Shown: positions 17,936 through 29,996 of the stretch, piece after piece
Numbering within the stretch: position 1 is the stretch's first letter
Layout of the letters: each line of letters starts with the position of its first letter
DNA from: Marinihelvus sp963695135
Lineage (GTDB): Bacteria > Pseudomonadota > Gammaproteobacteria > Xanthomonadales > SZUA-36
Length of the DNA: 64,000 bases
NCBI GenBank assembly: GCA_963695135.1
Contig: CAVOGA010000002.1
Coordinates: 654,457-718,456, forward strand
Direction: 5' to 3'
Made by a program: the position numbers and the translations under genes
The notes under the pieces: model-generated
The model's input: the letters and a program-made list of their open reading frames with translations, nothing else
Told to the model about the DNA's origin: nothing
The model's database searches: none

Positions 17936-18880
17936 TCAGACCGGTGTCTGCAACCCGTCCGCACGCCGGCGCGCCAGCCTGCGGCGGCGCCAGGCGCCAC
18001 CCAGCTCACTCAGGGCAATACCGCCCAGGATCAGGCCGAGCCCGGCGTAGACCCGCAGGGGCAGCGTTTCCTGCAGCACCAGCGCGCCGGCCAACACGGC
18101 CCAGGCCGGCACCAGGTAGGTCACCGTGGTGGTAAAGGCCGGGCCGGGGCCCTGGATCAGGCGAAAATACAGCATGGAGGCAAAGCCGGAGCAGATCAGT
18201 CCCAGCACGGCCAGCGACATCCAGGGAATGAATCCGGCGGGAAGCTGCACGGCATCAAGGTTGGCAATGCCGGAAGGTGCGGCAATCAGGGCGGCCAGCA
18301 GGATGGTGCCGGTGGCCAGCGCCATCGGGTCCTGGTTGACGCTCATGCGGCGTGCAAAGACGCTGTTGAGCGAATAGCTCAGCGCTGCGCCCAGGATGGC
18401 CAGCAGACCGAACAGGTGCATATTCCCGGACCAGTTGCCCAGGGACGCCGGGCCGATCACCAGGATCACCCCGCTAAAGCCCAGCACAAAGCCGCCCAGG
18501 CGCAGCAGGGTCAGGCGCTCACCGGGCAAAAAGAAATGCGACAGCGTGTAAACAAACAGCGGACTGATGGCCATCAGCACCCCGGCCTCCGCCGAGGACA
18601 CGTACTGCTGGCCCCAGGCGGTAAAGCGCATGGGCAGGATAATGCCCAGCAAGGCAATCACCGCCCACACGGCCCACACCCGCCCTTCCCGCGGCAGGCG
18701 CACGCCGCTGAACCAGGAGAACAGCAACAGGGCGAGCGCCCCCAGGGCGATGCGTGCAGCCACGAGCACCGCGGGCGGAAAGGCCTTCAGCGCCAATTCG
18801 ATAAACAGGAACGACGTGCCCCAGAAAATGGTCAGCGCGAACAGCGCGATCCAGTCTGCCATGGTAGCGGCGCGCGGCAT
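17936..18880 (-). CDS. EamA/DMT-family transporter
   Basis: Ten-helix inner-membrane permease of the drug/metabolite transporter superfamily, roughly 314 residues with two EamA repeats. The first repeat begins WIALFALTIFWGTSFLFIELALK and ends near LVIGP; the second begins with GLLAILGAALSYSLNSVFARR and ends GLGLILGGIALSEL. The tail is Arg-rich (WRRRRLARRRADG). ATG 18880 gives MPRAATMADWIA; ATG 18862 is equally possible, whereas the frame upstream overlaps coq7 antisense and is not membrane-like. Substrate unknown (RhaT, YedA and PecM-like members export metabolites). Confidence 0.87.
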   Translation of the reverse strand: MPRAATMADWIALFALTIFWGTSFLFIELALKAFPPAVLVAARIALGALALLLFSWFSGVRLPREGRVWAVWAVIALLGIILPMRFTAWGQQYVSSAEAGVLMAISPLFVYTLSHFFLPGERLTLLRLGGFVLGFSGVILVIGPASLGNWSGNMHLFGLLAILGAALSYSLNSVFARRMSVNQDPMALATGTILLAALIAAPSGIANLDAVQLPAGFIPWMSLAVLGLICSGFASMLYFRLIQGPGPAFTTTVTYLVPAWAVLAGALVLQETLPLRVYAGLGLILGGIALSELGGAWRRRRLARRRADGLQTPV

Positions 18881-19034
18881 CTCAGCGCAGGCCCCGGGGC
18901 GCGCGATCAAGGGTTGGTAATGACATATTTGAAGTATGCAGGAATCCGGGTGAAAACGCGGTGTTGCCGCGCCTGCCCGCGAGCGGTTGCAACTTTGACC
19001 TGCACTTGATCGTTTGGCCGGGACAATGCCGTGC

Positions 19035-19581
19035 ATGAATCACCCCGGCCCCGATTCACACCCTGCCCCTGTCCCGCGCGCTGATTCGCGAACTGCGTTC
19101 CGACCACGCCGGCGAGGCCGGCGCGGTGCAGATCTACCACGGCATCCTGGCGGTCAGCCGGGATCAAACGGTGCGCGAATTTGCCCGCCAGCACCTGGTC
19201 ACGGAGCAGCGCCACCTGGCGTTTTTTGATGCCTGGCTGAGCCCGCAGGCGCGGAGTCACGCCCTGCCGCTGTGGCGGCTGTGCGGCTGGGTGCTGGGAG
19301 CGGGCGCCGCGCTGGGGGGCGCGGATCACGTGTTCCGGACCATTGCCGCGGTCGAGCAGTTTGTCGACGGACACTACCGGGACCAGGTCCGGGCCATGCG
19401 GCACGAACCCCGGCTCGATGAGCTGCGCGGGATCCTGGAGTCGTTCCGCGAGGACGAGGTGCACCATCGTGACGATGCCCAGGAGCGGACCGCGGGCGGG
19501 CGTTCCCTGCCCGGCCGCTGCTGGGACTGGCTAATCGACTCCGGTTCCCGTGCCGGGGTCGTTCTCGCAAAACGCCTCTAG
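19035..19581 (+). CDS. coq7: Coq7-type demethoxyubiquinone hydroxylase (frameshift near start)
   Basis: Membrane-associated di-iron hydroxylase of ubiquinone biosynthesis. The carboxylate-bridged ligands are visible: RSDHAGEAGAVQIYHG (Glu), TEQRHLAFFD (Glu, His), VEQFVDGHY (Glu) and FREDEVHHRDDA (Glu, His). The in-frame sequence upstream (IHTLPLSRALIRELRSDHAGEAG) clearly belongs to the protein but has no start codon and is preceded by TGA. ATG 19035 (MNHPGP) joins it if one base is removed near 19050. The intact frame alone would start at GTG 19126 and lose the first ligand. About 182 residues when repaired, slightly shorter than Coq7 of proteobacteria. Confidence 0.85.
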
Positions 19582-19584
19582 CAG

Positions 19585-19610
19585 ACGGGCGCCATGTGGA
19601 TGGCGCCCGT
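19585..19610. terminator. Hairpin between coq7 and the giant DUF11 gene
   Basis: An 11-bp perfect inverted repeat ACGGGCGCCAT / ATGGCGCCCGT with a GTGG loop fills the 31-nt gap between the convergent genes. No T-run follows on either strand, so intrinsic termination would be weak. Confidence 0.5.
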
Positions 19611-19612
19611 GC

Positions 19613-22600
19613 TTAAAGCCGGCGTCCCCAGGGACGGTCGCCGAATACCCTCCGGCGCTGAACGATCACCGCGCCGGACATCAGCAGCAGCAGAACAAGC
19701 AGCGCCAGGCGGTGATTGACCGGAATGCCCACCGTGATGCCGGGGCGCGAGCCGGTGGGAACAGACGCTTCCGCCGTGTCACTCAGGACCTGTGAAGCCG
19801 GACCCTCACCCACCACCGTTGCCGTATTGAGCACCGAGCCCAGCTGCGTGTCACGGAAAGTAATCAGGTAGCTTCCGGTGCAGGTGAGCGTCGCGCCCGG
19901 ATCCAGAACCGCCGGTTGGCCCGGCACACAGTCGAGGGCGCCCAGCAGCGGATCGGTGATTTCCACGCCGGTCAGGGTGGTGTTTCCGTCGTTGCTGGCA
20001 ATCAGCTCGTAGTTGATGGTTTCATTCACGTTGCCGGTGCCGTCACCGTTTTCGTCAACGAGGGTGGCCTGCTTGACCAGGCTCAACGCGATGCTTTGCG
20101 GTACCGGGACGCTGACCTGGTCCTGCACCGGACCTTCCTGATCGCTCACGGCGGTGCCGGTGTTATCAACCGAGCCCCGGTTCACATCTTCCTGAACCAC
20201 CACGTAGGTACCGATCAACGTGCACTGCTCCTGCGGCTCAAGCCGCGCGCAGGGCGTGGTGCCGCCGGTAGGCGTGATCAGGTCGTCGCTCACGATAACG
20301 TTCGTCAACGCCGTGTTGCCCTGGTTGGTGGCGGTCAGCGTGTACTCGAGCAGCGAGCCGACCTCGATCGGATCCGGGGCGCCGGACAGGACTTTCACCA
20401 GCCCCAGCGCGACCTCGATATCGGTCGGGGTGGTTTCCACCGCCCGGTTGTCGGCCGGGTTGATGTCCGCCCCGTTGCTGCCGTCATCGGTGATGGTGAC
20501 CGCGTTGAACACCGCGGTGACGCTCTCCGGAACCGGGTCATCAAGCACCACGGCAAAGCTCGCCGTGCCCTGCCCGCCTGCTGCCAGGCCGCCTACGGCC
20601 AGGCTGCAACTGCTGCCCGCCAGGGCGTTGGGAACGCACACCCAGCCCGGCGTGCTGTCGGCGGCCGAGAACTGCGTGTCCAGGGGCACGGTCTCGTTGA
20701 TGACCACGCCGGTCACGCCCTGGTTGCCGACGTTCCGGTAGGCCAGCGTGTAGCTGATCGTGCCTCCGGGCTGGGCAGTAATGCCGCCGTCAGTCTTGGT
20801 AATGGCCAGGTCAATGGACGTGCCCAGCGGCGCGCTGTCCGAATCGCGGTTGTTGTCCAGGTTGGGATCCGCACCGTTGGCGCCGTCGTCGCTGACCGTG
20901 GCGGTATTGTTCACCGCGCGAACGCCGGCATCCAGCGGGTCGTCAATGCGCACGGTAAAGCTGGCAGCGGCCACATCACCCACCAGCACATTACCGATAC
21001 CGAGGGTGCACACGCTGCCGGCGTTCGTATTTGGTACGCAATTCCAGCCGGGGGTGCTGCCTGCCGCGTCAAAGCTCGTGTTGGCCGGCACCTGGTCCGA
21101 AATCGTCACGCCGCTCGCGCCCTGGGCGCCCACGTTGGTCACCTGCAAGGCCCAGCTCAGCAGTTGCCCCGGCACGCCGGTAGCGCCGCCGTCATCCTTG
21201 CTGATCGCCAGGTCGGGCACGGCATCCAGCGGCGTATTGTCCGACGCCGTGTTGTTGTCCGGGGTCGGGTCATCGCCATTGCTGCCGTCATCTGCAACCC
21301 GCGCGGTATTGCTGATCTGCTCGACACCCGGTGGCAGGCTGGCATCAACGCGCACCGCGAACGTGGCGTTACCGCCGTCACCCGCGGCCAGGTCTCCCAC
21401 CGCAAGCGAACACACGGCGCCCGGGGCGGTATTCGGCACACAGACCCAGCCACTGGTGCTGGCCGCGGCATCAAAGGTCGTGTTGTCCGGCACCGTGTCG
21501 GTGAGCACCACGCCGCTGGCGTCCTGGGTGCCCACGTTTTCATAGCCCAGTGTCCAGGCGATCGGGCCACCGGCTGTTGCCGTTGCCCCGCCATCGTCCT
21601 TGTCGAGGACGAGGTCGGGCTGGGCCACAACCGGCACCACGGTGGGATCGCTGTCACCGGTCGGGTCGGTGGGGTCATCACTCAGGGTCGGCGGCAACTC
21701 CTCGCTGTCCACGATGGCCTGGTTGACAACCGACTCAACCCCCGCCGGCAGCGGGTTGTTGATGACCGTGTCATAGGTGATGGTGACGGTCTCGCCAACG
21801 GCCAGGGTGGGCACGCTGACCTGCACCGTAGTGTCACCACCCGTGTTGCCGATGCTAACCACACCGGCACTGCTCGTTACCGTGCCGGCAATCAGTTCGG
21901 AATTGGCATCCGGTGTGTCATCAACAACCAGCGCGGTGGCGGGTCCGGCACCGATATTCTCCAGCACCAGGGTATAGCGCAGGGTATCGCCGGCCGTGAT
22001 GGAACCGGAACTGTCGTTATCCCCCTGCAGCGCAGCGGTTTTAAGCAGTTCGAGCTCGGGCACGGCTATGGACGCCGCCGCATTCAGGGGCGCCAGGTCA
22101 CGGGCCGTGTCGTCATCGCCGGGCAAGGTATCGGCCGCCTCCAGGTCTGCCTCGTTCGGCAGGGGGTTGGGGTCCGGCGGCAGCACGGCCAGCGGCACTT
22201 CGAAGACCGCGCTCACCAGGCCGCCCACCGGCACGGTGCCGGCCGGAGACACGGCCAGCGGGTCCGTGACAAAGCGCACGGTCTGTTGCCCGGGTGCCGG
22301 CGTATCGGCCTGCACCTCCAGCTCAAAGCCGGTGGATACGGACTGCGTTGCCAGGGCGGACACCAGCCAGTCGGCGTCGTTCAGCACGTCGGTGATTTCG
22401 ATGTCGTAGGCCGGCGCCGTGCCCGTGTTTTCCAACTGCAGCACGATGCGCACCAGGCCGTCGGTCTGCAGGCTCATGTCCTTGGCAAGGCTCAGCTCGG
22501 GCGCGACGACTTCAACATCCGCCGTATCCTCCAGCGTGCCGATGCTGGACGTGAACAGCGCCAGGTTGGACAACACGCGGCCGGCCTGGTTGGGCGCCAC

Positions 22601-25600
22601 ATCCACCACGCGGCCAACAATCTCCACCACGATGCGGTCGGCGATGGTTTCCTGGCCGTCCGGGGTGTTGGTGATCGTGCCAAAGTCCAGCGTCGCCGTA
22701 TCGGACAGGCCGTCGTTCAGACGCTGGTCGGAAAAGACCGGCGTACCCGGCAGGGTGGTTGATATATTGGCGCCCACCGAGGCGACACTCGCGCCAATCA
22801 GCTCAATGACGCCATCGGCATCGGCCGGCAGCGCGTCGATCAACACCGCATCGGGAACCACGCCCTCCGGCAACACGATCGTGAGCTGGTAAGTCACCGT
22901 CTCGCCAATGGTCAGGTCCAGCAGGGTCGGGTCACCCTGGTCGAGCGTGGTGTCGGGCTGGGACGTATCGACCGCCACCTTGACCAGGGTCGGGGCAATC
23001 ACCACCACGCTGGCCACTGCCGCAGACATGCCGATACGGGTCCGGCCGTCGACAAACACCGGCGTGGAAGCGTATTCCAGCATGGCGGAGTTCTGCAGTT
23101 GCTGGGTCGGCTGCACGTCATCGTCGACGACCAGTTCATAGTCGATCTGGCAGCTGTCGACGTTCAGCGTCAGCTCTGCGAAGGTGAAAATGATGTCCGG
23201 CGCCAACGAGGAATCGATGACCAGTCCGGGGCAATCACTGACCACCGTGTTGTCCCCTACCCAGCTCAATCCGGCCGGCAGGGCGTCCGTCACGATGTTG
23301 TCGTAGCTGTCAGCGGTGCTGTTGTTGCTGTGGTCAATGACCAGGCGCATGGTCACCGAATCGCCGGCGTCGACGAAGCCGTCGGCCGGATTCAGCACCG
23401 ACTTGCGCAGCACCACGTCGGGCGCCACGATGTCCACGGCGGCGGTGCCGCTGCTGTTTGCCGAACTCGAGGTAATGGCGGCAATGTTCAGCTGCTCCTG
23501 GTCACCGCTCTGGTTGGCAGGCACATCCAGCACTACAGCGATCACTTCGAAGGTCAGCAGGTCGTCATCATCAGCCACACCGTCCGGCGTATTGATGATG
23601 GTGCCGAGCGTCCAGACCGCCCGGTCATTGACTCCATCAGCATTGGAATCGCTGACCACCCCGGCCTGGGGCGGTACCGGCAGACCCCGGACCAGACAGG
23701 TTGGCGCCAATGCTGACCAGGGATGAGGAGAGCAGTTGCAGGACGCTGGAACCCGTCGGCAGCTGGTCAACGACCACCGCATTGTTGGTGGTGCCTTCCG
23801 GCAATTCCACGGTAAACACGTAGGTCACCACTTCGCCAATGGTCAGGTCCTCCGGCGGGCCGAACTGGTCGCTGCCGGTCCCGGCCTCGCTCGTGGCGAA
23901 CACGATCTTGTCCACGCCCGGTGCGGTGATGATGATGGAGTGGCTATTGGCCGCGTTGTTGACCCGCTCGTCCGGATTCGGGCCGGGAATGGAGTCCCAG
24001 GCCACGTCGACGGTGTTGGTGATGGTCTCACCCGGCTGCACGGACTGCTGCAGCTGTGCCTGGTACTGGAGCACGATCTCTTCGCCAAGCGGCAGATCGG
24101 TCCAGCCGGCCGCAACCGTATTGCCGGCGTCTGATGACACGACAAAATCCGGGCCGCTGGTGACCACGATGCTGCCGGGTGTCAGCAGCAGCTGGGACGG
24201 CAGGATGTCTTCCAGGACCAGGTCCTGCGCGATGGCCGTGGAGCTGCTGGCGTGGCTGATGGTCACGGTGTAGGTCACCGGGTCGCCGGCGTCACCCTGG
24301 CTGATGCTGCCGGTCTTGACCACGTTGAGCACCGGCTCGATCACGTCCAGCGGCGCCGTGGCGGAGGCGTCCAGGCCGCTGCCGAACTGCACCAGCACGC
24401 GGTTGTTGAGCTCATCCCCGTTGCGGTTGGCCGGCACGTTCACCAGCGTTGCCACGACCTCGATGACCACCTGGTCGTCGGGCGTGCTGGGACCGTCCGG
24501 GGTGTTCACTACCGCGCCAAAATCAAAGCTGACCGTCTCTTCGATGCCGTCCGCCAGCTGCAGATCGTCAATCACGCCAACCGGCGCAGGGTTATCAGCA
24601 GTCAGGCTGTTGCCCACGCTGACCACCCGCGCGGATTCAATGCGCATCACCCCGTTGGTGTAGGGGAGCGTATCGGTGATGACCAGGGAAGGCGTAAGGC
24701 CTTCAGGCAGGGTCGCCACCAGCTCAAAGGTTGCCGTCTCACCAATCAGGAGATCCGTCACACCCGGGCGGTACTCTGACGTGCCACTGGCCGCCTGGTC
24801 GGTAGCAATCACCCGCTTGGTGATACCCACGCCCGGCACATCGACCACTGCCAGGTCGGAATCGGCATAGTCATTCACGCCGCCGCTGCCATCGCGCTCA
24901 CCGGAAATGCTGCCGGGCGTTCCCGGCGTCGCTGAACCGGTGGGGTTGACCACCGTGCCATTGCTGCCGGGCAAGCTCGTCCAGTTGCCACTGGCCGTGT
25001 TGCCGATAAACGTACCGGGCGCCACGTCGTTGTCCAGGGTTGCGTCGAAGCTGATCTCGACCACGCAACCGGGACGAATTTCGCTGAAAAAGAAGGCCAG
25101 GCTGTCGCCGACGGAATTATCGACCGTGCCCAGATTGGTGCAGTCCCCTGCCGACGGGATGACATCCAGGTTGCTGACCCCGGAGATGCCATCCGGCAGC
25201 ACGTCCGTCAGGGTGACATCAAAGGCCGGACTGACGTTGACCCCGCTACCGTTACGCAGGGTAATCAGGAAGGCAATCGCATCACCGGCGTCACCCGTGG
25301 AGGGCGCCGCGGCCTTGGTCAGCGTCAGCGTGGGTTCGGCCAGCCGGACCCGCACGGCGTTGGAATTGCCGTTCAGGTTGCGTCCCGCCGGAAAAGGCCG
25401 CGAACACGTTGTCGCGATTGTTGCCATTGACATTCGACATCGACCGCGTTCAGCTCCAGCACCACGAACTCCGCATCCGGGTCGGAATCGCTGTTGGTGA
25501 CCGCGCCCAGGTTGAAGCGCGGGTCCGTGCCCGGGCCGAAGGGCGCGCCGGCGATGGCGCCAGCGGGAACCGCGAAGGTGAGCGCGCTGCTGGGCAGGCT

Positions 25601-28279
25601 CGCCAGGTCCGCCGCGTTGCCCGTGATGTTGGGAATACCGAGCGTGCTGGAGCTCACCCCGCCGGAGTTGCTGACAAAGGCAACAGTCGCCGAGCCGTCA
25701 TTCACAAACTGCAGGGAGCCGGGCAGCAGGTCGCGGAAGTTCAGGTCGCTGATGCGGCCCTCCGGCAGTTCAAGCACCAGGCGGTAGCGAACGATTTCGC
25801 CGATCGCGGCGCGCGGCGGGTTGGCCGTGTCGCTGGTGGACGGCTCGGAGGTGGCCACGAACAGCTTCTGAATGGACGTTGAGCGTATGGAGCCCGTCGC
25901 GCTGTCGGTCTGATCCGGAAAGCGGCTGGCGCCCGGCAGTGCGGTCCAGCTCACCGAGGCGGTGTTTTCAAAACTGGTGTCCGGTGCCACGAGCGGGGAG
26001 ACCAGGCAATCGACCTGCACGAAAGCGGTGTTGTCGTAGATGGCATCGGCCGGAACCGGGTTGGCATAGCCCAGCGGCGCGGTCAGGGTGATGCCGCTGT
26101 CGATGGTGCCGGTAAAGGCCAGCGACGCGCCGTTGCCGTCCGTCACCCCGTTGACCGTGCAGGATTCAAACACGGCCGGCACACCCGGATCCGTTACGAG
26201 CACCTCGTAGGCCAGGGCGTTACCGATGTTTTCCACCGTGATGCGGTAGCTGATCAGGTCATTGCCGTCCGCGCCGGTGATGTTGCCATCGACCGGCAGC
26301 GATGAAGGCGGCGGGGAAATGTTGCCCTGCCCGCTGGTGGCGGCAACCCCCTTGGTGATCGTGAGACTCGGGGCGGCAATATTCAGCTCATCCGAATCGA
26401 GGTTGGTGATGACCGTTCCGGTGGTGGTCCGGTTGGTGGTGTTGAAAATATTGGTCAGGAACAGGCCGTCGGCAAACGGCTCGCCGGTCACGGTCGCGGT
26501 CAGGTCAACCTGCAGCACCCGTGCACTGCCATTGGCCACGTTGGGCCAGGCCACGGTGATCGCGTTCTGCGGCACATCAATCGTGATTGAACTGGGCGTC
26601 AGTCCCGCCGTGTCACCGGGGCCGCGGCGCACGGAACCCGGCGCATTATCGATGTCGGTGTTGAGGTTCAGCGCCGCGACGTCGAAGGCCGGCAGCGGCA
26701 GGAAATCCTTGAACACGACGTTGTTGGTGGAGCCCGCCGGAACGGTCTGGGTCAGGCGGAACACCGCCTCGTCCCCCGGCCGGTACAGCGGCTGGGGGTT
26801 GAGCAGTTCCTTGCTCACCTGCAGCACCGCGACACTCACGGATGCACCGCTGCCTTCTGAACAGGGTGTGGACGAGCTGGCGAGCTGGTAGGTCGAGGCG
26901 GTCGTCGTGGGCAGCGTGTCACCGGCCAGGATCGGCAAGCCGGTCTGGCCGTAGGTCAGTGCCACCACCGCGTTGTAGCTCAGCGTGATTGAGCTGCCGG
27001 CCGGGAGCACGCCGCTTACCGCGGTGATGTCGTAGGTGATGGTGGTGGTGGAGTCGCTGTTAACGATGACCGTCGGGGTGATGCCAATACCAGCGCCATT
27101 GATATTCAGGTTGCCATGGGCAACGAAGTTCAGGCCGTCCGGCAATGTCTCGACAATAACCAGCTGCGACAGATCATCGAATTCTGTGAGCTGCGAATTC
27201 AGGGTCAGGGTCACCGCCGAGGTGGGGGCGACGGTCCCGGGGGCGGCGGATTTCTGGATGGCCAGGTTCTTGGCCGTCAGGGAAGTGGCAACCTCGTTGC
27301 TGGCCAGATCCAGTGGTGCACCCAGGGGCGGCAGGTAGGTGCCGAATCCCTGGGCCTGGTTGGTCAGCTCATCCGTGTCGCAGCTCAGCTCCGACAAAAC
27401 GTCGGTGATGTAGCCCCCGTAGGTGACGACCAGGTCGCCACCGCCCAGCTGGCCGGGCGGCACATTCACACACTCCACCTCCAGGGTTCCGCCGGGGTTG
27501 TCCAGGGCCGGCAACTGGGTTGCCGTGCAGTTGCCGCCGCCAGTGAAGGTCAGGCTGCCATCGAACTGAAACTGGGGCGGAAGCGTGTCAACAATGCGAA
27601 TGGGTGAAATGACTGCGCCATTCGCGATATCTGCGGAGATGCTGTACTCGAATGGCCAAACCTCGCCGGGCGGCCGTTCGCCCTCGGGCACATCGCTGGT
27701 TTTCGAGAGCGATACCAGCACCGGGGTCACCTCCTGGATGACGGTTGTGCCGATGATGGGTCCGTTACGGCCGGTTGCCGTGTCGCCGAATTGGTAAACC
27801 GGGGTGATATTGACAGGCAGCGGCACAGCGAGTTCGGCGTCAGGGCTGATGGTGGCGCACAGCTGCAGGTCCAGGTCCGGTCCGCCCTCGACGACAGCAC
27901 CAATGGGCAGGACCACCAGGGTCAGCGAGTTGCCGGCTGTTCCGGTGACCGGCTGACTGATCCTGGGGTCGGTGATCTGGTTATTGGGCGCCGGCGGGAA
28001 AACACCCAGCGCAGTTACGCTGACGCCTGTAGAGGTACCGAAAAAGCTGGCTGAATCGAGCTGGATCTGCGGCGGCAACTCGATGCGAAAGTACGGACCG
28101 TAGCCTGGCGGACCGGTATTGGTCAGGCGGGTCGTGAAGCAGAACTGCTCACCGAGCAGGCTCTCGGCGGGAACCCCCTCGGAAATCCCCGCGGTTTGTG
28201 CAAAAGCGTTGCTGGTGAAAGAGAGCAGGCTGGCAAGGATGATCAGGAACGTGGTCAGAGCGGTGCGGAAATGACGCAT
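19613..28279 (-). CDS. Giant secreted DUF11-repeat surface protein (three frameshifts)
   Basis: About 2,890 residues once three single-base breaks (near 25430, 25390 and 23700) are repaired. ATG 28279 starts a clear signal peptide (MRHFRTALTTFLIILASLLSF, cut after SNAFA). The rest is a long series of immunoglobulin-like DUF11 (TIGR01451-type) modules with recurring phrases such as VTYTVTI, TNTGTAPAYD-like, SNDGNTTLTGVEITD and NTATV, often carrying Cys pairs (WVCVPNTAPGAVCSL, WNCVPNTNAGSVCTL, WVCVPNALAGSSCSL). Composition is Thr/Asp/Ala/Val-rich and acidic. The end is GIPVNHRLALLVLLLLMSG followed by an Arg-rich tail, like an IPTL/PEP-CTERM-type or simple membrane anchor. Likely role: cell-surface fibre or adhesin; no catalytic domain seen. 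Confidence 0.85.
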
Positions 28280-28733
28280 GGTGTTTTTCTGGGCCTTGTA
28301 ACGTTTTTGGGGTATGGCTGTTCTTACCGGTATGAAATCAGCACGACTCAAACCGCAACCGCTGATGGTTCAGTGCGTTGGCCGTCCCCTGCTCCGCACA
28401 AACACCTGCGCCGCCGGCTGATGCCGGACGCCGCAAATAAAATTCCATTGTTGATGGGTCAATCCGCTCCCTGGATCAACCCTGCTTCCGCGAACGCAGA
28501 AACCAAAGCGCGCGTATCATACCAACACTTAATTTTTCCGGCTGCCTGATTTCATCCACTGCGCAAACTGGTCCGGGGCGATAAACATATCCTCCGGAGT
28601 CGTTTTCGCAGACCGTATCGGTGACGCGCCCCTGGCTATTACCGCCGCCGCAGGTACAGCGCCATGCAGCAGAAATCCCAGCCACAGGCCGGTCGACCTG
28701 AACGCCTCCGGCCAGCTGCCGGCGCTGATGGCT
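28280..28733. other. Intergenic region upstream of the giant gene
   Basis: About 450 nt between the GNAT stop and the start of the DUF11 protein. It should hold the promoter of the latter. A minus-strand frame reaching from inside the GNAT gene into 28529 ends with GLWLGFLLHGAVPAAAVIAR and TPEDMFIAPDQFAQWMKSG, which looks somewhat protein-like. It lacks its own start and I cannot assign it; it may be the remnant of a small gene. Confidence 0.35.
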
Positions 28734-29520
28734 TCAGGCCTGACTGGTCTCTCCCCGGACCCAGACCCCGGCGGTGCTGACCGTCTCGTAGCCCAGCTTC
28801 TGATACAGCGGAAAACCGGCCGGCGTCGCGCCCAGGAAGAACGCCTCGGCGCCCGCATCCCACTCGCGGTTCATGGCCTCGATCAGCAGGGCCTTGCCGA
28901 TGCCCTTGCCCTGGGCGCCGGCCGTGGTGCCCATCGCCCATACGCCGCGGACCTTGCCGTGGCGGGTGATGGTCACGGAAGATTCCACCCCGCCATCGTG
29001 CGCCGCGATATAGCTGGCGATGCCGGGCGAGTCGTACAGGCTTAAGGGCATAACGCGTTGGATTGCGGCAAGCGGCATGGCGTACGCATCTGCCAGGACG
29101 GCGGCCATGGCGTCCAGGGCCCCGGTGTCAGCAACCACCGACACCTCGACCGTCGCTTTGGAAGTCGCTGCGTTATCCCGCTTCGAACAGACCATCAAGG
29201 GCCATGACGTGGCGTGCACCAGGCCTTCGGCTTCGCACAGGCGAGCACCCTCGTCTGCTACCGATTCGGCCACCGCCAGGATAAACGGTTGCCCGCGACG
29301 GTCCGCCTCGTGAATATGGCCGCGCGCCTGTTCCAGGGACGAGGCATCAGCGGCACTGAGGCTGATGTAGTTCAGGTCAGCAACCGGTTCGCCGCACAGC
29401 ACCAGGCTGGCGCCGCGCGACGTCACGGCATAATAGTCGGGCGCCGCGCCCAGCATGCCGTTGAGGCCGTCGGTGATCAGGCGGTGCAGGAGGGGTTCTG
29501 AGATTGGCTGTGCGCGTCAT
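28734..29520 (-). CDS. GNAT family N-acetyltransferase (frameshift near start)
   Basis: About 262 residues. The C-terminal half is a clear GNAT domain: VRGVWAMGTTAGAQGKGIGK holds the acetyl-CoA loop (Q-G-K-G-I-G-K), then FLGATPAGFPLYQKLGYETV. The N-terminal half (DYYAVTSRGASLVLCGEPVADLNYISLS) is a second, non-catalytic GNAT-like half as in two-lobed acetyltransferases. In-frame codons upstream of ATG 29456 (PLLHRLITDGLNG) continue the protein; ATG 29520 (MTRTANL) reaches them after a one-base repair. It follows the PqqD-like gene by 33 nt on the same strand, so an acetylation role in the RiPP locus is possible but unproven. Confidence 0.75.
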
Positions 29521-29553
29521 GTGGTCCGGAGTCCTTGTGGAAACCCGGGAATT

Positions 29554-29829
29554 CTAAAGCGGTGAGACCAGTCGCGCATCAGCCAACTGCTGCAGCAACT
29601 CATGAACGTCCTGTGCAACCGTTTCAGGTTCGGCATCAAACTCGGTCAGCAGGTGCGCGATGATCTGCTCAACGTCCCGTTCTTCTTGCAGCAACCGCCA
29701 GACCATTGCCCCGGACTCATTCAGTCCGAAATAGGTTTCCGCCTCGAGATCAAGCAGGACGATTTCGCCGTTGACCTCCTGGAACAGGACTTCGGGGGCG
29801 CACTGGTAGCGGGTGGACGGTTTTTCCAT
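29554..29829 (-). CDS. PqqD-like RiPP recognition element (candidate lasso B1 protein)
   Basis: 91-residue stand-alone PqqD-fold protein. The pattern EIVLLDLEAETYFGLNESGAMVWRLL, followed by helices (IIAHLLTEFDAEPETVAQDVHELLQQLADARLV), is the winged-helix RiPP recognition element that binds precursor leader peptides. It matches the B1 half of split lasso peptide B proteins (stand-alone RRE plus B2 protease). No pqqA, B, C or E gene is present, so a PQQ role is unlikely. It lies 5.8 kb from the B2 protease, on the other side of a tRNA cluster, and no other RRE is seen in the window. Confidence 0.85.
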   Translation of the reverse strand: MEKPSTRYQCAPEVLFQEVNGEIVLLDLEAETYFGLNESGAMVWRLLQEERDVEQIIAHLLTEFDAEPETVAQDVHELLQQLADARLVSPL

Positions 29830-29948
29830 GAAATGAGGCGCTGACGTTTCTGACGTTCGGGGCTGTATTATGCCGAATGCAGAACCAATCTAAAAAGGGC
29901 GGGACTATTTCGCGCTTCCTGCGGTAAAGATAACAGCAGAAAAGGACT

Positions 29949-29996
29949 GCTTGGCGGGGCTTTTTTTGTTGTTGGTGGAGAGGGAGGGATTATTCG
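29949..29996. repeat. Partial copy of the tRNA-Ser 3' end and its terminator
   Basis: CTTGGCGGGGCTTTTTTTG and TGGTGGAGAGGGAGGGATT here match CTTGGCGGGGCATTTTTG and TGGCGGAGAGGGAGGGATT at 30134-30174. The order is the same and the period about 183 bp. Only the tRNA 3' segment (acceptor and part of the T-arm) is present. This is a degenerate duplication, possibly the scar of an integration event at the tRNA-Ser gene. Confidence 0.7.

Noticed and set aside
19916..22762. A 948-residue open frame on the plus strand
   Set aside because: It lies entirely antisense to the DUF11 protein, is rich in Arg/His/Gly as expected from a GC-rich reverse strand, has no family signature, and the opposite frame has a signal peptide, repeats and an anchor.
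19613..28279. Possible CRISPR or DNA repeat array
   Set aside because: The repetition is at protein level (DUF11 modules) and its DNA copies diverge; there are no fixed-length repeats with unique spacers.
28529..28858. Small minus-strand frame upstream of the DUF11 gene
   Set aside because: It overlaps the GNAT coding region in another frame and has no start of its own. The non-overlapping part looks mildly protein-like but is not enough to call a gene.
29554..29829. PqqD of a PQQ cofactor pathway
   Set aside because: No pqqA, pqqB, pqqC or pqqE gene is present and the domain is a stand-alone RRE, so a RiPP leader-binding role fits better.
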